A stretch of 7,043 nt of DNA from positions 1 through 7,043 of the forward strand of contig JANQJT010000249.1 in assembly GCA_028281485.1 (NCBI GenBank), written 5' to 3'. Numbering within the stretch: the first letter of the stretch is position 1; the number at the start of each line of letters is the position of its first letter. The notes beneath the pieces are model-generated. The model ran no database searches and was not told where the DNA came from. It was given only the letters and a program-made list of their open reading frames with translations. This DNA comes from Phycisphaeraceae bacterium (lineage in GTDB: Bacteria; Planctomycetota; Phycisphaerae; Phycisphaerales; Zrk34). Positions 6,257 to 7,043 of the stretch are shown here, one piece after another. Position numbers and translations under genes: made by a program.

Positions 6257-6754
6257 ATGAGCGAGACACCCGAAAACAACGCGCCCGATCTTCAGATTGA
6301 TTCCGATTGGAAGGCCGAGGCTCAGGCGGAGAAGGATCGTTTGGCCGCGGAGGAGAAGGCCAAGGCCGAGCAGGGCGGGGACGCGGCGGGTGCCGCCGGC
6401 GCCGCGGGGGGACCGGGCAAGATCCCGCCGGCCGACTTCCGAACGCTGGTCTCGGAGATCGTCACGCAGGCGATGTTTGCGATGGGCATGATCCCCGATC
6501 CGAACACCGGTCAGCGTGTCGCGATCATCGACCTGGCCAAGTATCAGATCGACATGCTCGGTGTGCTGCAGACGAAGACCGAGGGCAACCTCGATGAAGA
6601 AGAGAAGAAGCTGTTGGAGCAGGCCTTGTATGAACTGCGGATGCACTTCGTGGCGTTGAGCCAGGAAGCGATGAAGCAGGCGGCCAGCGAGTCCGGCGCG
6701 GATGGTAACGCTACGGAGTCGCCGGAGGCCGGCGGCGGGATCGTGACGCCGTAA
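6257..6754 (+). CDS. DUF1844 family protein
   Basis: Small cytoplasmic protein of 165 residues whose function is not known. Residues 1-55 are charged and then Ala/Gly-rich (WKAEAQAEKDRLAAEEKAKAEQ, then a Gly-Ala stretch), probably a short helix plus a flexible linker. The conserved part runs from about 57 to 140: ADFRTLVSEIVTQAMFAMGMIPDP, then AIIDLAKYQIDMLGVLQTKTEGNL, then EEEKKLLEQALYELRMHFV. This matches my memory of DUF1844, a helical family common in Planctomycetota, Acidobacteria and Myxococcota-type bacteria. The tail (142-165) is low complexity. The ATG at 6257 is preferred to the in-frame ATG at 6134, because the extra 41 residues would be translated from the promoter region of the divergent lipoprotein gene and look non-protein-like. 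Confidence 0.8.
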   Translation: MSETPENNAPDLQIDSDWKAEAQAEKDRLAAEEKAKAEQGGDAAGAAGAAGGPGKIPPADFRTLVSEIVTQAMFAMGMIPDPNTGQRVAIIDLAKYQIDMLGVLQTKTEGNLDEEEKKLLEQALYELRMHFVALSQEAMKQAASESGADGNATESPEAGGGIVTP

Positions 6755-6800
6755 ACGACGGAATGATCAGACAACAAGGTAAATAAGTGCGATCACCCCA

Positions 6801-6828
6801 TTGACGCGGCGGGCGGGACGAATATGAT
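6801..6828 (+). promoter_or_regulatory. Putative sigma70 promoter of sdhC
   Basis: TTGACG (6801-6806) and TATGAT (6823-6828) are each one base from consensus and 16 bases apart, the best-matched promoter pair in the window. Transcription would start near 6835, giving a leader of about 50 bases before the GTG at 6886. Confidence 0.6.
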
Positions 6829-6840
6829 GCAACGCCCAAT

Positions 6841-6856
6841 TGGACATGTTTGTCCA
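6841..6856 (+). repeat. Perfect inverted repeat in the sdhC leader, possible operator
   Basis: TGGACA-TGTT-TGTCCA is a perfect 6-base inverted repeat with a 4-base centre, starting about 6 bases after the inferred transcription start of sdhC. Its position fits a repressor operator that would block RNA polymerase, or a 5' leader hairpin. No regulator gene is in the window to assign it to. Confidence 0.45.
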
Positions 6857-6885
6857 TTAATTTGGAAATTGAAGGGACCCTGACC

Positions 6886-7043
6886 GTGACCACGGCCCAA
6901 ATCAATGAATCGCCCACCATCGGCGGCAAATACCACTTCCTGCTACGCCGGCTGCACTCGCTGTGCGGCATCGTGCCGATCGGCGTCTTCCTCATGTTCC
7001 ACCTGTTCACGAACATGCAGATGGCCTTCGGCACGTTCCAGCA
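6886..7043 (+). CDS. sdhC: Succinate dehydrogenase cytochrome b subunit, b558 type (5' part)
   Basis: N-terminal 52 codons of the membrane anchor of succinate:quinone oxidoreductase (complex II), which carries heme and passes electrons from the FAD/Fe-S subunits to quinone. The motif FLLRRLHSLCGIVPIGVFLMFHLFTN (residues 18-43) is the characteristic start of the single-subunit, Bacillus-type SdhC. Its first membrane helix is flanked by His24 and His39, candidate heme or quinone-site residues. Family members usually read EHLFTN where this one has FHLFTN. The start is GTG at 6886 with AGGGA at 6873-6877, 8 bases upstream. The gene continues past the window edge, where sdhA and sdhB would be expected. 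It has its own promoter and a palindrome in the leader. Confidence 0.85.
   Translation, partial: MTTAQINESPTIGGKYHFLLRRLHSLCGIVPIGVFLMFHLFTNMQMAFGTFQ

Overview
The window looks like a GC-rich chromosomal segment from a bacterium, most likely a member of the Planctomycetota (perhaps Phycisphaerae). That is an inference from the mix of genes: an FHA-GspE fusion ATPase, a PknB-type Ser/Thr kinase, a DUF1844 protein and a Bacillus-type (b558) SdhC. It also fits the patchy Shine-Dalgarno sites and short, mostly monocistronic units. No mobile element, CRISPR array, tRNA or rRNA is visible.

Layout. Positions 31-546 (+) hold a FabZ-like hot-dog dehydratase. Positions 633-2387 (+) hold a secretion/pilus ATPase of the GspE/PilB family whose N-terminal domain is a phosphothreonine-binding FHA domain. 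Just downstream, from its own promoter, is a membrane-anchored Ser/Thr kinase (2454-3458, +). Positions 3459-3801 have no protein gene. They hold a compact structured RNA candidate on the minus strand (about 3644-3478) with a perfect TATAAT box, an 18-position end-to-end closing helix, further nested helices and a terminal U7 run. On the minus strand follow an APH-fold phosphotransferase (4854-3802) and a SurA/parvulin-like lipoprotein (6119-4962). Divergent from the lipoprotein is a DUF1844 gene (6257-6754, +). The window ends in the first 52 codons of sdhC (6886 onward, +), whose promoter is strong and is followed by a perfect inverted repeat.

How the genes may work together. The FHA-ATPase and the kinase are a natural pair: the kinase could phosphorylate a threonine on a partner that the FHA domain then docks, coupling a type II secretion or type IV pilus motor to Ser/Thr phosphorylation. 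The sequence does not prove this. The remaining genes are housekeeping or envelope functions with separate promoters. The most notable non-coding signal is the unidentified RNA between the kinase and the phosphotransferase.
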